DNA from: Volutella citrinella
Taxonomy: Eukaryota; Ascomycota; Sordariomycetes; Hypocreales; Nectriaceae
DNA length: 64,000 bases
Assembly: GCA_034401135.1 (NCBI GenBank)
Contig: JAWZSP010000004.1
Span: 3,844,001 to 3,908,000 of the forward strand
Direction: 5' to 3'
Part shown: positions 1-10,353 of the stretch, piece by piece
How positions within the stretch are numbered: position 1 is the stretch's first letter
Layout: every line of letters starts with the position of its first letter
Notes under the pieces: model-generated
Databases searched by the model: none
Told to the model about the DNA's origin: nothing
The model's input: the letters and a program-made list of their open reading frames with translations, nothing else
Position numbers and translations under genes: made by a program

Positions 1-927
1 CAGAAAGATATCGATAGGTTCCTCTTCCGTTGGGGCCTTGGGGTCCCTTCGACATTGCTTGAAGCGTGTGACACAATCCTGGATATCGTCAAAGGGAATG
101 TGTAGTCGCCCAAGCTTTAGTGCCACTGCAGCGTCTCTCAGGCCTTCTCTGGATTTGTGTAGGAAGCCATGGATATTCAAGAAAAGATGGTCAAGCACCT
201 CCATCGACTCCTTGCCCTGTGCGGTGAAGAGCACGCTGTGAAATGCGACCGTCCATTCTGCTTGTCGGTCATGGCTTGGGGAATCGGGCCTCTGTACAAA
301 GAATCGAGCGCGGTCGACAGTCTTGCGACGAGTGTCGACAGAACAGGTGAAGCTGCCGACCTGAACATTTCCCACATTTACGACATTGATTGTAGAATTG
401 GTTGCCACCACATCTACTAGTTTCAACCAATGAATATTTCGATGGAGCTTCTTGACTCGTTCCTTCAACTTGGTGAGGTTCTTCCAGGTTTCGCTTCGGG
501 TAACGCTGTTGGCGCTGTTGCTAGAGGCGGAGGGCTGTGGCGAAGAGTCGAGTTTATTATTAGAGGCTTCGTCAGTTTTGTTTATTGTCGCGTCGCTCTT
601 TTCGTCGGTCTTCTCCGTGTCCGCCTCTGGTTTGACCGTCTTGGCTCGCTCGAGTTCTCGCATGTCCAGTGTGACGACGAGCTCGCTGAGGACAATGCTC
701 AGCCAAGTGGGCTGCGCAAAGGTTGGGCGGTGGACATTGAGGCCAAGGCCTCGGATCTCGACCTTGCAGCCATCGCGCGGGGTGTAAGCAAGTCTGCGTA
801 ATGAAAAGTATCCGACTCGTTGAATCGAGATGCCGGTAAGAATTCGAAGGACAGCGAACAAGACAAACGATGACAAATATAGCAGCACTATCAGGCCAAA
901 AACAAAGGTTGGGTTAAGGAGCGCCAT
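1..927 (-). CDS. FMP27: FMP27/Hobbit (BLTP2-type) lipid-transfer protein, N-terminal part
   Basis: An uninterrupted minus-strand frame begins at the ATG at 927-925 and leaves the window at base 1 (309 codons seen). It starts with a hydrophobic segment at about residues 4-28 that would anchor it in the ER membrane. This is followed by an arginine/aromatic stretch containing SLRRLAYTPRDG and a segment with RPTFAQPTWLSIV, both as I remember them from the start of fungal FMP27 proteins. Residues about 105-145 are a low-complexity Lys/Glu/Ser linker. Known of the family: proteins of more than 2,000 residues built of repeating beta-groove units that move lipids at ER-plasma membrane contacts. Only the N-terminus lies here, so whether the rest is intact cannot be judged. 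No intron is needed in the visible part. The start is chosen because it directly precedes the transmembrane segment. Confidence 0.85.
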   Translation of the reverse strand, partial: MALLNPTFVFGLIVLLYLSSFVLFAVLRILTGISIQRVGYFSLRRLAYTPRDGCKVEIRGLGLNVHRPTFAQPTWLSIVLSELVVTLDMRELERAKTVKPEADTEKTDEKSDATINKTDEASNNKLDSSPQPSASSNSANSVTRSETWKNLTKLKERVKKLHRNIHWLKLVDVVATNSTINVVNVGNVQVGSFTCSVDTRRKTVDRARFFVQRPDSPSHDRQAEWTVAFHSVLFTAQGKESMEVLDHLFLNIHGFLHKSREGLRDAAVALKLGRLHIPFDDIQDCVTRFKQCRRDPKAPTEEEPIDIFL

Positions 928-2872
928 GATGGGAAGGCTCCAACAAGCCTGTCCCACCTACTTGACTATAATCAAGGTACACATTAGCCCAAGGGCGGTG
1001 TGATTGTGGCGTGGTGTTGCACTCACATGCAGCGCTGGCAGAGGAACGTACCATGCCCTCGCGATTGTTCAGGTCGTCGAGGGAAGGTTACGCCATCGCC
1101 GCGTGGTGCGGAACGGGGTGGTCGTAAGCGGTGGTGATTGGAAACGTGTTCGACGACGGCGACGTATCGTTCGACTTTTGCCGCGCGACGGGACGCACTC
1201 TGCTTGCGCAACGTGCTGAGGACGTCAAACTGCGAGGGTTCACCCGTCGCACCAAATCCAACGGTGTTTAGGAGGCTCGGAACGTGCGGAAGGTTTGATA
1301 AGGCGGCGGTAGAGCTAGCGGCGGGCCAACACCAGAGGTTCGAGGCTCCAAAAGCTACCTTGGGGAAAAAGGGCGGAAGGCTGTCGTGACGTCAAGGGCG
1401 CCCCAGGTGCGATAGGGGAGCAAGCGGGAGCAGCGGAGCCTCTAAAGGGTGTGCGGAGATTCGATCGGCGACGTCGACGGTACGCGGCAGCCGCAAGCTG
1501 GGGAAGCAACTGTGAAGGCGGCCTCCGGGAGGTTGGCGATGGGCGTCGGAGGTGTATCGAGAAATGGAATGAATGCCATGGATGGGACTTATTGCCAACA
1601 CGGCACGCAAATCATCCGCCCGCAGAGGGCTTGCGTCCGCCAGGGCCAGCCCCTGTTCCAAGCACTCTGCGGGCTTGCCCCAGCGCGTGCCAGCCATTAG
1701 CACCTCCAGCTCGGAGTAAGCCAAGGGCCCGTGGCCCATCTCCCAAGCACTCCACTCACCCAAGGCTAGGTCTCCGCACGGGCCTCCTGTCACTGGTCAA
1801 TTTCTTTTCGAGATCCATGGATATTGATGGCTCCAGGACTTCCGGAGTGGCTAATAATTGCTGGAATCCCAGGCTCCCTTGCAACGCCCTGCCCACTCGT
1901 TCGTCTGCTCGACGATGCAGAATTGCACACGGCACGGGCACAGACTCATAGAGCACAGTATCCACGTGTTTCTGCGGCCGTTAATGGGCAGCCGCTCGGA
2001 CTCAACGCTTTCTTGTGAGCTAAAAATTCGAGACGCCATTGGCGACACCATTGTGGCGCCCTGGCCTATTTGTGGGTGGTACGCTCCGAAGATCTGAGGG
2101 ATGAGATACGCTGTCTTGGCATCTAAAATTTCCATCCTCAATCAAGCTACAGGGCACACGGCGCAAGGGCTTCCAAATAGTATAGAGCAAAGTGAATGAC
2201 CGAATGAATGTTTCCCACCTCTAGTCCTGGATTGACAAATGGGGAGGCAAGATGCCTATGTGTGAGTATTCTGACGGCGCTCTTTCCCCGTCTTTGACAA
2301 GCCGAAGCCTCAGGCGCCATGACAAGCCAAGGCATAGCCGAGTGGTATGAGGGAGGAGCATCAAGAATGTGCTCGTTTCCATCAAGATACTGCAAGGTGG
2401 CCAGTCCTTATCTCCGCACTCGTGCTCAGGTTGTGCCGTCCTTGTGGATAGGTCTGGTGGGATCCATCAATACGCTCCTAAGTAAGGTACGTATGCAATT
2501 ACTGAGTACATATGAGGGAACCATCTACCGGGCGCCAAGCCGCAACCGTGGCAATTGGACGAAGGCGCAGTCATTGGTCCCTCAGCACATTGATGAAACT
2601 TGTTGGGACATTGACGCAGAGGCCAGCCAACCTACGGCGGGGTAGTTGGGTTACACGACGTCTCAAGACCAGCCTAGGTTGACCAAGCTCTAGGCCTGCT
2701 TCATGATTCCGGCATTACGACAGTGGTAGAAGAAGATTCAGCCACAGTAGCAACCAGGTTGCAACCTTCGCGCTTACTCGGTCATTCTTTATAGGGCCCT
2801 CTCTTCTTGGGACGCCCACAGTGCAAAAGGGTTTGGGCATGGATCCGTTTATTCAATGGATGAGTGGGTATC
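928..2872. other. Intergenic: FMP27 upstream region and 3' flank of the 2873-3668 gene
   Basis: This gap of about 1.9 kb lies between two minus-strand genes. It should hold the FMP27 promoter and leader, just right of 927, and the 3' end of the neighbouring membrane-protein gene. Several 60-160 codon open frames occur on both strands, but they overlap each other and lack recognisable motifs or a consistent exon pattern. I see no tRNA, repeat family or transposon signature. Confidence 0.6.
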
Positions 2873-3668
2873 TTACGACGTCTTTTCCTGCTCCTTGGCC
2901 TCTGCAGCCCTCAGTTCGGCGATCCGATCATCTATGAGGGCGATTTCGGCCTCATACTTGAGTATTTTTTCCGACATCATGTCCATGTACTCTTGGTCTG
3001 TAAGTTTCTTCAACGGGCTCCAACTTGACCGCAGCCAGCTTTCCTTCTCCTTCTTGGGCTGTAACTCGCGAGCATTCAGACTGTTAACAATGATCTGGCC
3101 GCCTGCACCAAATGCCGTCCAGCATAGGATAGCGGGTAGGATATTTGAGGGTCCTCCTAGAGGCTTGTCAGTTTCATCATGAGCAGAACAGGAGCCTGGA
3201 TCCCCGCTTACGGATCAAGCCCCCCATGGCTCCGGCAACTGATCCAGCAATTGCACTAGCCTTTGTCTTTTGCAGGGACGTGAGATTTTCCTCGCCGCCC
3301 CAAGATCTCACAGCCATGCTCCTAGTGACTATACTGCGTCAGTGAGGACGACTGGGAAGGGAGAGGACATGAGAACTCACACCAAAAACTCGTCCCAAGA
3401 GTGAACCATTGAAATCCAGAAACCATACCCCAGACAATTGGGTTTGCCTCTTTGAAAATGGAGCCTCCAACTCCGGCCAACACCCCGGCAGTGCCTGCTA
3501 GACGTGAGTCTACTATCAATCCAGGTGTAAATGGGGGAGCATACCTGTGTAGCCGCCGACCTTGAGGGGAGGGATGATTAAGTCACGGATTTCCTGCGAG
3601 AAGATCCCACGAGAAGGACCATGCTGACGCATTGACTTGGATTGCAGATCTCGAGGGTCGTTGGCCAT
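2873..3668 (-). CDS. Conserved small membrane protein with Tim17/22/23-like glycine-rich segments
   Basis: Four exons: 3668-3545, 3494-3381, 3328-3212 and 3156-2873, joined by 44-55 nt introns with GT..AG ends, giving 212 residues. The phases add up exactly. The N-terminus has no obvious cleaved signal. Residues about 40-135 contain short hydrophobic stretches rich in glycine and alanine (for example GTAGVLAGVGG, AIAGSVAGAMGG and AFGAGGQ). This spacing recalls the Tim17/Tim22/Tim23 fold of small four-helix mitochondrial membrane proteins. The last about 50 residues are charged and helical, ending with Lys/Glu-rich sequence. The Tim17-like assignment rests on appearance only. The protein looks like a conserved fungal mitochondrial protein of unknown function. 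It is divergently arranged with eIF4B across 773 bp. Confidence 0.7.
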
Positions 3669-4441
3669 GTTCGCGATGGGTGTAAGGTTGCTGTAGGTGG
3701 ATGAGGCTCAAAGAAGAAACGCTAGTAGAAGGACAAGATGCAAACAATGAAGATAATAGTACAAGAATTACGCCGGATTAAAAGTACATGGACATGCCAC
3801 AATGGGATCCGCCTGGCGATGTCAAAATGCGGAAGCAATACCCCCGATGACTCAATGAATTGGGCAAGACGGTTGGCGTTGACGATTTGAGCGCAGATCC
3901 AACAAGCCACAGAAAAAACCCCGTGACATGGGCTCTGGCAGCACGGCCAAGCAAGGCAGGGCAGGGCAAAGGCGACCAACCACGGGCGCCTGTTTCTGGC
4001 GCTCAGCACAAGCCTGCAAGCGAGAAAGGGGAGTGGCCGGTCAGCTAGTCCGATTCGGGGCTAGCCCCTCCCACTCCTGGCTCGGGCAAAATTAAGGCAA
4101 CCCTCACAGGCGCCTCCATCATCATTTTTTACCTGCGCCGAGCAAATTTCGTCTCGACAACCCCAGACTCGGCAACACTCGTCGGGGCCAGCAGCAGCAC
4201 CACCCGGTTACAATCCTCAGCCGGCCGGTCTCACGCATCCTCCAAGTTTCGACCTCCAAAAGTTCAGGCTTCTCTGTCCTGTTCCGACGTCCCGACGCCG
4301 AAGCTCCCCAACGCTCGCAGCCCGCCGCCTTCCCCTCTTCCCCGCCACGAGGACAGGCTGCCCCCCCAGGTCGGCTTCGCCCTCTGTACTCCAACGCGCA
4401 TCGGTCGTTGAATCGTTGCGCGTCACCGCCCAACCGCAATC
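3669..4441. promoter_or_regulatory. Divergent promoter region between the 2873-3668 gene and eIF4B
   Basis: The 773 bp between two divergently read ATGs must contain both promoters and leaders. From about 4050 to 4440 the + strand is strongly pyrimidine-rich (CCCCTCCCACTCC-type runs and many TCC/CTC blocks). Such tracts are common just upstream of start sites of highly expressed fungal translation genes. No TATA box is evident. The ORFs here (for example the hydrophobic minus frame at 3722-4009) are not supported. Confidence 0.45.
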
Positions 4442-6439
4442 ATGGGTACGATCACCCAACAACCACTGCCGCCAAGCTCTGCTGACAGTTCCCGCAGCTC
4501 CCAAAAAGAAGGAACAGCTCAAGTTTTCCCTTGGGGAATTCCAGAAGCTGAACGAAGGTCGGTACCCTCGCCCTCGCCGTGTTCCCGTCGTGCCGCGCCA
4601 CGCCTATCCGGTCATGTGTATTGGATGTCAGGCTCATCTCCTTTACAGGTTTTGGTGGAGATAACAAGATCTCGTGGGCTGATTCCGTCGAGGACGAAGA
4701 CTTTGGTACGTCGTAGTCGTTGATCTAGCCGCATATCTGTTCTTCTTACTTACTAACTCCATTGCATAGAAATCGGTATGCGTCGTCCATATCATAGTTG
4801 ATGTTGTATGCAATATATTAACATTCGCAGGCACCCAGGCCCTCCCCCCCAGCGATCGCCCTCGCTATGGTGGTGCCTCGTCCTCGGCTGCTGCTCCCTG
4901 GCAGGATCGTGGTGCGTATTGTCGACAGCCGGCGGCTTAGAAGTTCAGTCACTAATATCACAATTAGGATTCCACGTCCGAGACTACGCCCCTCAGCCCA
5001 TTCCCGACAGGCCTCCTTTCACCGCCCACGTTGGCAATCTCAGCTATGACATCACCGAGCCTGCCGTGAACGAGTTCTTTGAGGGATTCGGTGTTGTTAG
5101 CGTGCGTCTTATTGAGGATCGTGAGACTCAGCGTCCTAAGGGATTTGGATATGTCGAGTTCGACAGTGTCGAGGGCCTGAAAAAGGCCCTGGCCCTTGAC
5201 GGAGAGAGCTTCCAGAGCCGAACTGTCAGGATCAAGGTTGCCGATCCCCGTAAGTTCGACTAATTAGACACTGCAGACCTTTTTCATTGATGCTGACAAG
5301 CCACAGCCCGCGGTGGTGACAGCGGCAGGGGTGATACCATCCGAGAGGTTGACTGGGTCCGTAAGGGCCCTCTGGCTGATGCTCCATCCCGAGGCCCTCG
5401 CCCTGAATTCGGCGAGCGCCGACCCCCCCGTGAGCGTGAGGGTGGTTATGAGAGCCGCCCTGCTCGTGAAATGACTTGGGAGCGACATGGACCTCTTGCC
5501 CCCCTTCCCCAAGAAGAGCGCTCCGGCTCCCGTGACGACAACCGCCATGGCGGTGAGGGAATGGGCGAGCGAAGCGAATCTCACCGAGGCGGCCGCCGAG
5601 ATGCTCCCGCCTGGGGTGAGGGCCGACAGGGACAGGACGGCTCCCGACCTCCTCGTCGTGAGTTCACCGACCGCCCTGAGCGTCCCGACCGCCCCGAGCG
5701 TGCCCCCACTGCTGCCGAGAAGGATATGCAGTGGCGAGACCGAATGCGCCCCGGTGCTGCCAAGTCTCCTGAGGGAAGTGCCCCGCCCTCTCCGGCTCTG
5801 TCGAATGCTGCCCCCGCTCAGGGAGGTCGCCCTCGCTTGAACCTTCAGAAGCGAACCGTGTCCGAAGCAGCACAGTCTCCATCTGCTACGTCTGGGGACT
5901 CTAAGGCCAGCCCCTTTGGTGCTGCCCGACCCATCAACACGGCTGCCAGGGAGAAGGAAATCGAGGCAAAGAGGGAGCAGGCCGTGCAGGAGAAGCGAGA
6001 GGCTGACGAGAAGGCCAAGGAGGAGCGAAGACTCGCCAAGGAGGCGGCAGCCAAGGCTGAGGCCGAGGCCGCTGAGGCTGCTGAAGCCAAGGCTGCTGAA
6101 GGAGAAGCCGCCAAGACCGAGGAGGGGGAACAGGCTGAGCAGGCCAACGGAGAGCAGAAGGTCCCCATCCGAACTCGCGAGCCCCGAGAGGGTGCCGCTA
6201 ACACCAAGACCCGCGCACAAGAGGCCAGCAGCTGGCGTTCCGCCGGTGGCGATCGCCGGCCATCAGCTGGTGGCCGTGGCGGTCGCGGTGGTGCCGCTCC
6301 TCGCGGTCCTCGCAATGACAACCGATCCGCTCGTCCCAATGGAGCTGGTACCCAGCCTCAGCAAGGCGCGGCTGCCGAGCCCCAGGGCACTGTTGCTGAT
6401 GACGATGGCTTCACGCTAGTCACCAAGCGACAGCGATAA
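4442..6439 (+). CDS. TIF3: Translation initiation factor eIF4B (TIF3/Sce3 type)
   Basis: Seven exons: 4442-4445, 4498-4557, 4649-4705, 4770-4775, 4831-4911, 4968-5249 and 5307-6439, giving 540 residues. The protein opens with MAPKKKEQ, as fungal eIF4B does. A WAD-type acidic motif follows at about residue 30. One RRM lies at about residues 87-160, with RNP2-like HVGNLS and RNP1-like KGFGYVEF at about 127. After it comes a long Arg/Gly/Asp/Pro-rich repeat region, a Glu/Ala/Lys helix at about 375-445, an RGG-like patch, and a conserved-looking end with GFTLVTKRQR. Known role: RNA-binding helper of the eIF4A helicase that promotes mRNA recruitment to 40S subunits. Oddities are the 4-nt first coding exon (ATGG) and the 6-nt exon 4 adding two codons. 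Both have good donor, branch and acceptor signals. Confidence 0.92.
4770..4775 (+). other. TIF3: 6-nt micro-exon of eIF4B
   Basis: AAATCG lies between an acceptor (branch-like TACTAAC, then GCATAG) and a donor (GTATGC). It joins phase 1 to phase 1 and adds Glu-Ile, turning DF-GTQ into DF-EIGTQ. Skipping it would also keep frame, so both forms are translatable. The flanking introns are 64 and 55 nt. Confidence 0.7.
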
Positions 6440-7323
6440 GTTCCCCTTACATCGTGTACATATACGCCCGTTTTCCTTCCGGTTTCACAACTAGAACTGC
6501 CCCTGCAAGACGTACCCTCGATCGGGATGCCTCTTGTGCCCTGCCCTCCCACTCGCATTTTACTCATGGCGTGTGGCTTCTCCAACTCGTGCGTTTCTAT
6601 GCTCGCGCCGGGTTCTGTAGTAGCCCATGCGCCGACTCTGATGCCCGCTGATTCTGGATTTGTCGGAATGCAAGGGCATCTGCACTCCCCTCTCTGCCTT
6701 GGTCCTTGTTTAGGCCACTGCTATCTGTTGTTTGCTTCTCTGACCGACGAGCCTCAAGAACGTGGGATCCAACAAAAGCTTGCACTGCCCCTGTTTTCTC
6801 CCGTTTTATGACCGACTGTTTAAGGGGCTGGGGGAAGACTAACGCAGAGGACGTCCTCTGTGAGCATTTGGCCCCGGCGTTTCGAGGCAGGAAAAAAGTT
6901 GACAAAAGAATGGAGGCGAATGGGATGAATGGATTGCTGGACAGAAACGTGGCATGCATTTGAATGATCACACACGGCTCCTCTTATCTTTTTTTTCCTA
7001 CCGAGTTCCACCATCGTTTTTTTTTATTTTTTATTTTTTATTTTCTATTTTACCTTGTTTCCCCTTTATCCCGAGACGATTTTCTAGTTGAACGGAGTAG
7101 TGTGGAGGGAATGGAGGAGGGCAACAGTCTGGCTGGACAGTTGTAATGTTGGGGTGTGCCTGAGGCATTCTGGCAGATGAAAGACGTATCTCGACGACCT
7201 CTTACGAACCGGCCGGGTCTGGTTTCTACGCTAGATGAGTTTACGGATAAATGAAATGTTCTGTTCGTTCGACGTTGTTATTTTGGCCACTGTGAAGTTG
7301 ATCTCACAAAGATATTCCCATTC
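6440..7323. other. Convergent 3' region of eIF4B and the Nudix gene
   Basis: These 884 bp between tail-to-tail genes hold both 3' UTRs and termination regions. A T-rich tract at about 6988-7050 (runs of T broken by single A or C) is the most striking element. It could serve as a poly(A)/termination region for eIF4B. The short ORFs here are not convincing. Confidence 0.5.
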
Positions 7324-8004
7324 TCAAAGCTTCCCAGCTTGCTCTTCCCGCCAAAGCCGAAACGCCTCGAGCAGAGTCAGCTTTATGCCCTCGCTCACCA
7401 ACTCGAGCGGCCGGCCGTCATTGAACCTGGCCGCCAGGATCTCCTCCTCGGTCACCCAGAACCAGTCGGCGTGCTCGTCGTCACGTATCACGACGCCTTC
7501 GCAGCTCTCCACCTCGACCCAGGCCGTCAACTTGCCCCAGATGCCGTTGCTCTCCCGGAACAGGCACATCTCGCGCCAGGCTATGCCGCCAGGGCCAATG
7601 ACCGTGGGGACGCCTTCGACGAGGACCTCGGCCTCGGTGTCTGGGTCCTGCACAACCTGAGCTCCGCTCACCGAGCTGCTTGCGGACGCGTCCTCGAACA
7701 AGCCCACCGCTCGGCGGACGTGCTTGGCTCTGAGGCCAGATTCCTCCCAGAGCTCGCGGACTGCTGCGGCGACGAGGTCGGTATCTGTGTCGTCGACGGA
7801 GCCTCCGGGGACCTCCCACAGCAGTGGCCACGAGTCGTGGGCGGCGCGTCGAAGGATTAGTATGCGCCCCGAGGGGTCAGTGACAACAGCACCGGTAATA
7901 AGGGAGTTGATGTGCGGATTGGCTGCGAGAAAGCTCGCTCTGTTGAGGTTGAAGCCCGCTAGCTCCGCGCTCACGGTGTAAGAGGTGGGAGGAGCCGACG
8001 ACAT
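7324..8004 (-). CDS. Nudix hydrolase
   Basis: Intronless frame of 226 residues from the ATG at 8004 (MSSAPPTSY). An in-frame ATG at 8055 would add 17 residues, but the shorter start fits the family better. The Nudix fold begins at about residue 35 with TGAVVTDPSGRILILRR. The signature helix follows as GGSVDD..AVRELWEESGL at about residues 65-90. The REx2EE core is intact. Compared with the textbook Nudix box there is one extra residue between the glycine pair and RE, and Asp stands at the first acidic position. I recall the same form in other fungal Nudix proteins. Known chemistry: hydrolysis of nucleoside diphosphates linked to another group X. The substrate cannot be told from sequence. Confidence 0.85.
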   Translation of the reverse strand: MSSAPPTSYTVSAELAGFNLNRASFLAANPHINSLITGAVVTDPSGRILILRRAAHDSWPLLWEVPGGSVDDTDTDLVAAAVRELWEESGLRAKHVRRAVGLFEDASASSSVSGAQVVQDPDTEAEVLVEGVPTVIGPGGIAWREMCLFRESNGIWGKLTAWVEVESCEGVVIRDDEHADWFWVTEEEILAARFNDGRPLELVSEGIKLTLLEAFRLWREEQAGKL

Positions 8005-8712
8005 TGTATGAATTCCAGAGATGTAGCGTGTATATCGCTCAATTGACGTCCACACCCAAGCCTGGTGCGGAAGTCTTATCTTATATAATTATCAAAGGCT
8101 AGTTGCTGCGTTTGTTTGTGGAGTTTAGGAGGACTAGAGTTCAGCTGCAAGGCACAACGAGGGAGCAACATAGTCACTTTAACACCGAGACTCTGCCCCT
8201 GGTGACTCAAACCGCTCCACCGCCGTTTGTCCCGCGTCGGCATGCAACTAGTGGCAGGCAAGGCAGCGACGAATAAACCGGGACAATCCGAACACGACTC
8301 TTATCGTGAGTGGTCCGAATTTTGCTGCCTCTGCTGAATGCAGCGCCGCTTCCAGGCATTGAGATTTGGCCGTCTTTCGATTGTGTGTTGTTGGTAGTAG
8401 CTAATGATTGCGAGCAGGCAGACGAAAGGCCCAACAACACCGAGTGTCAGACAGCGCAGCACATAGCAGGTAGCCTTAGAGTCTCCAAGGTTCGATCAAG
8501 ATGCGGCTGTTCTTTCGCCTGGTATTCGACACTACTACTGTGCCGTGCCAATCCTATCAAGTCATCGTGCTTCTGTAACCCAAAAAGCAGCAGCCCAGGC
8601 CTGGGCGTTTTTTGCAACGCCTCTCCTAAACGCCAAGATCCGATCCCTCTTGTTGATCGTAGTAATACACATGGGCCCTACATCTATATACACATGCTCG
8701 CTTGGTTGCTTC
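8005..8712. other. Intergenic: Nudix promoter and GPHR 3' flank
   Basis: About 700 bp between two minus-strand genes. The part next to 8005 should be the Nudix gene's promoter and leader, and the part next to 8712 the 3' UTR of the GPHR gene. No repeat, RNA gene or supported ORF was found. The 154-codon plus frame at 8310-8774 overlaps the GPHR end and looks non-coding. Confidence 0.5.
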
Positions 8713-10353
8713 TCATGACTCTTTGGCGCCCATCTCTTCCATTCCATACTCATCCCACTCCTCGTCGCCACTGAGCTTTCGTCCGATCCAGATGCCCAGG
8801 CCGGTCAGCAGGCTGCCGAGCAGGAACCAGCTCTCAAACCAGCCATCCACGAACCCGGGGCTCAGCGCCCCTTGCAGCACGCTTCCCACGGCGCTGCGGA
8901 GGTCAACGGGCAGCTGGCTCCGCAACAGCAGCGCCGACGAGATGACGTAGGTAGCGGCCACCTGGCCCACGGCCAGCGCGAGGTTTGCCTGTGCCTGGCG
9001 AAGCAGGCCTGGCGTCCATTTCGCAAAGAGGTGGAATGTCTGCACCACGCTCCTCGCGCTGGCCATCAAGATGACGCCGCTGAGAGCGAAGCTGATCAAG
9101 CGAGCCCAGGCAAGTTGGTCTAGCTTCGGGTCCCAGTGGCGTGCGAGCAATCCGAGGAAACGGTTGATTGGGTCGCTGCTGGAGAAGCTGGCGGATGGCA
9201 AGGAAATGCGACGGAGAGTAGTCGCCATGGTCGCGACAATGCGGTACAAGCAGTAGAAGCTAAAGACATAAGAGGGAATAAGTAGGACTCGGCCGACCGG
9301 GGTGGAGGCGCGGACAGTAGCTTCGCGGTGGCTCTTCATCAGGGAAAGGCCCGACGAGAGGCTGGCCTCCATGGTTTCGAGGCCGGCAATCTCGAGGCGC
9401 AACGACCGCATCTCGGCCTCTTCTCCCGAGGCGCCGCGCAGCGAGCCCATCATCTTGCCCATCAGACCGCTGCCCTTGGACGAGGCTCCCTGAGCGCCAT
9501 TTGCCCGTCGCTCTAGGAATTGCAACCGATGGCGCTTCGAGGCGAGCATCTCGCTGGCGGCATCCAGCCCAGCCTGCTTGCGGTTGACGTCGGCTTCGGT
9601 GACGGGCCTCTTGCGGCGCGTTGTCGCATCCGAAAATGTATACCACGGCGATGACACAGAGGCGAACCCGGAGAGCAGGGCCATGAGGGAGATACCAATC
9701 ACGCCTATGCGCTCGAGGCAAGCCCGCGTCAGCGCCTCGGAGATGGTCGCTGCCGCTGCCGCAGGCTTCAGACTACCCGCGGGAACACCCAGACCGACGG
9801 ACCAGAAGGCGAACAGCCAGCCGCAAAAGAGCGAGAGCTGCAACCCCCATGCAAACCGGGGTAGGTTGCCCTTGGAAGTCCTCTGGAAGCTCCATCCCGC
9901 GCTTGATACGATGGACCGACACTCCAGCCAGGGCACTAGCACGACAAGCATGAAGAGCAGGCTGGGGACGACGATGCGCAGAGCCAGGTCGTGCGGCTGC
10001 CTCGGGAAGAACTCGAGGATCTCATCTAGTATCAGGACCCCCAAAGTGGCCGCGAGGCCGATGGTAGCGCCAAAGGTCGCGGCAGCTCCTCGTCGCTGCC
10101 AGCTCTTGGCGCCGTGGTCCATGTGAGCCTGGCGCAGGGCGGCGGGGGCGTGAGAGGGGAGGACGTGCTCCTCGCCATCGTGGGACTCGGCGCTGCGGTT
10201 GAGGCGCGGGAAGACGTGGCGGGCGACGAGGACGGACACGGACACGAAGACGGCGAGGAAGGGGAGGCAGGCGAGGACGGTCGAGATGGTCATCTTGTTG
10301 GGGTTGACAGGGGTGCACGAAGTATCGTCGCAGCTCTTGGTAAACGGCCACAT
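8713..10353 (-). CDS. Golgi pH regulator (GPHR/GPR89) family membrane protein
   Basis: Intronless, 546 residues from MWPFTKSC at 10353. It has several long hydrophobic helices at about residues 22-42, 70-90, 110-130, 160-185 and 210-235. These are followed by a cytosolic coiled-coil loop at about 260-345, including SLRLEIAGLETMEASL, and then a C-terminal block of further membrane helices. That block starts with GRVLLIPSYVFSFYCLYRI, the hallmark junction of the GPHR/abscisic-acid-GPCR-like family. Known role: anion channel or regulator of Golgi acidification in animals, with related plant proteins GTG1/2. The frame stays open 72 codons upstream to 10569. That extension is Thr/Arg/Pro-rich, lacks family character and is probably leader. 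The protein ends with an acidic/Met-rich tail. Confidence 0.85.
   Translation of the reverse strand: MWPFTKSCDDTSCTPVNPNKMTISTVLACLPFLAVFVSVSVLVARHVFPRLNRSAESHDGEEHVLPSHAPAALRQAHMDHGAKSWQRRGAAATFGATIGLAATLGVLILDEILEFFPRQPHDLALRIVVPSLLFMLVVLVPWLECRSIVSSAGWSFQRTSKGNLPRFAWGLQLSLFCGWLFAFWSVGLGVPAGSLKPAAAAATISEALTRACLERIGVIGISLMALLSGFASVSSPWYTFSDATTRRKRPVTEADVNRKQAGLDAASEMLASKRHRLQFLERRANGAQGASSKGSGLMGKMMGSLRGASGEEAEMRSLRLEIAGLETMEASLSSGLSLMKSHREATVRASTPVGRVLLIPSYVFSFYCLYRIVATMATTLRRISLPSASFSSSDPINRFLGLLARHWDPKLDQLAWARLISFALSGVILMASARSVVQTFHLFAKWTPGLLRQAQANLALAVGQVAATYVISSALLLRSQLPVDLRSAVGSVLQGALSPGFVDGWFESWFLLGSLLTGLGIWIGRKLSGDEEWDEYGMEEMGAKES

Noticed and set aside
2319..2645. 108-codon plus ORF containing a tRNA-like word GCCGAGTGGT
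   Set aside because: No T-arm or acceptor stem downstream, and the ORF has no protein-like features.
5264..6220. 318-codon minus ORF antisense to eIF4B
   Set aside because: Low-complexity Leu/Gly/Ser shadow of the Arg/Glu-rich eIF4B repeat region.
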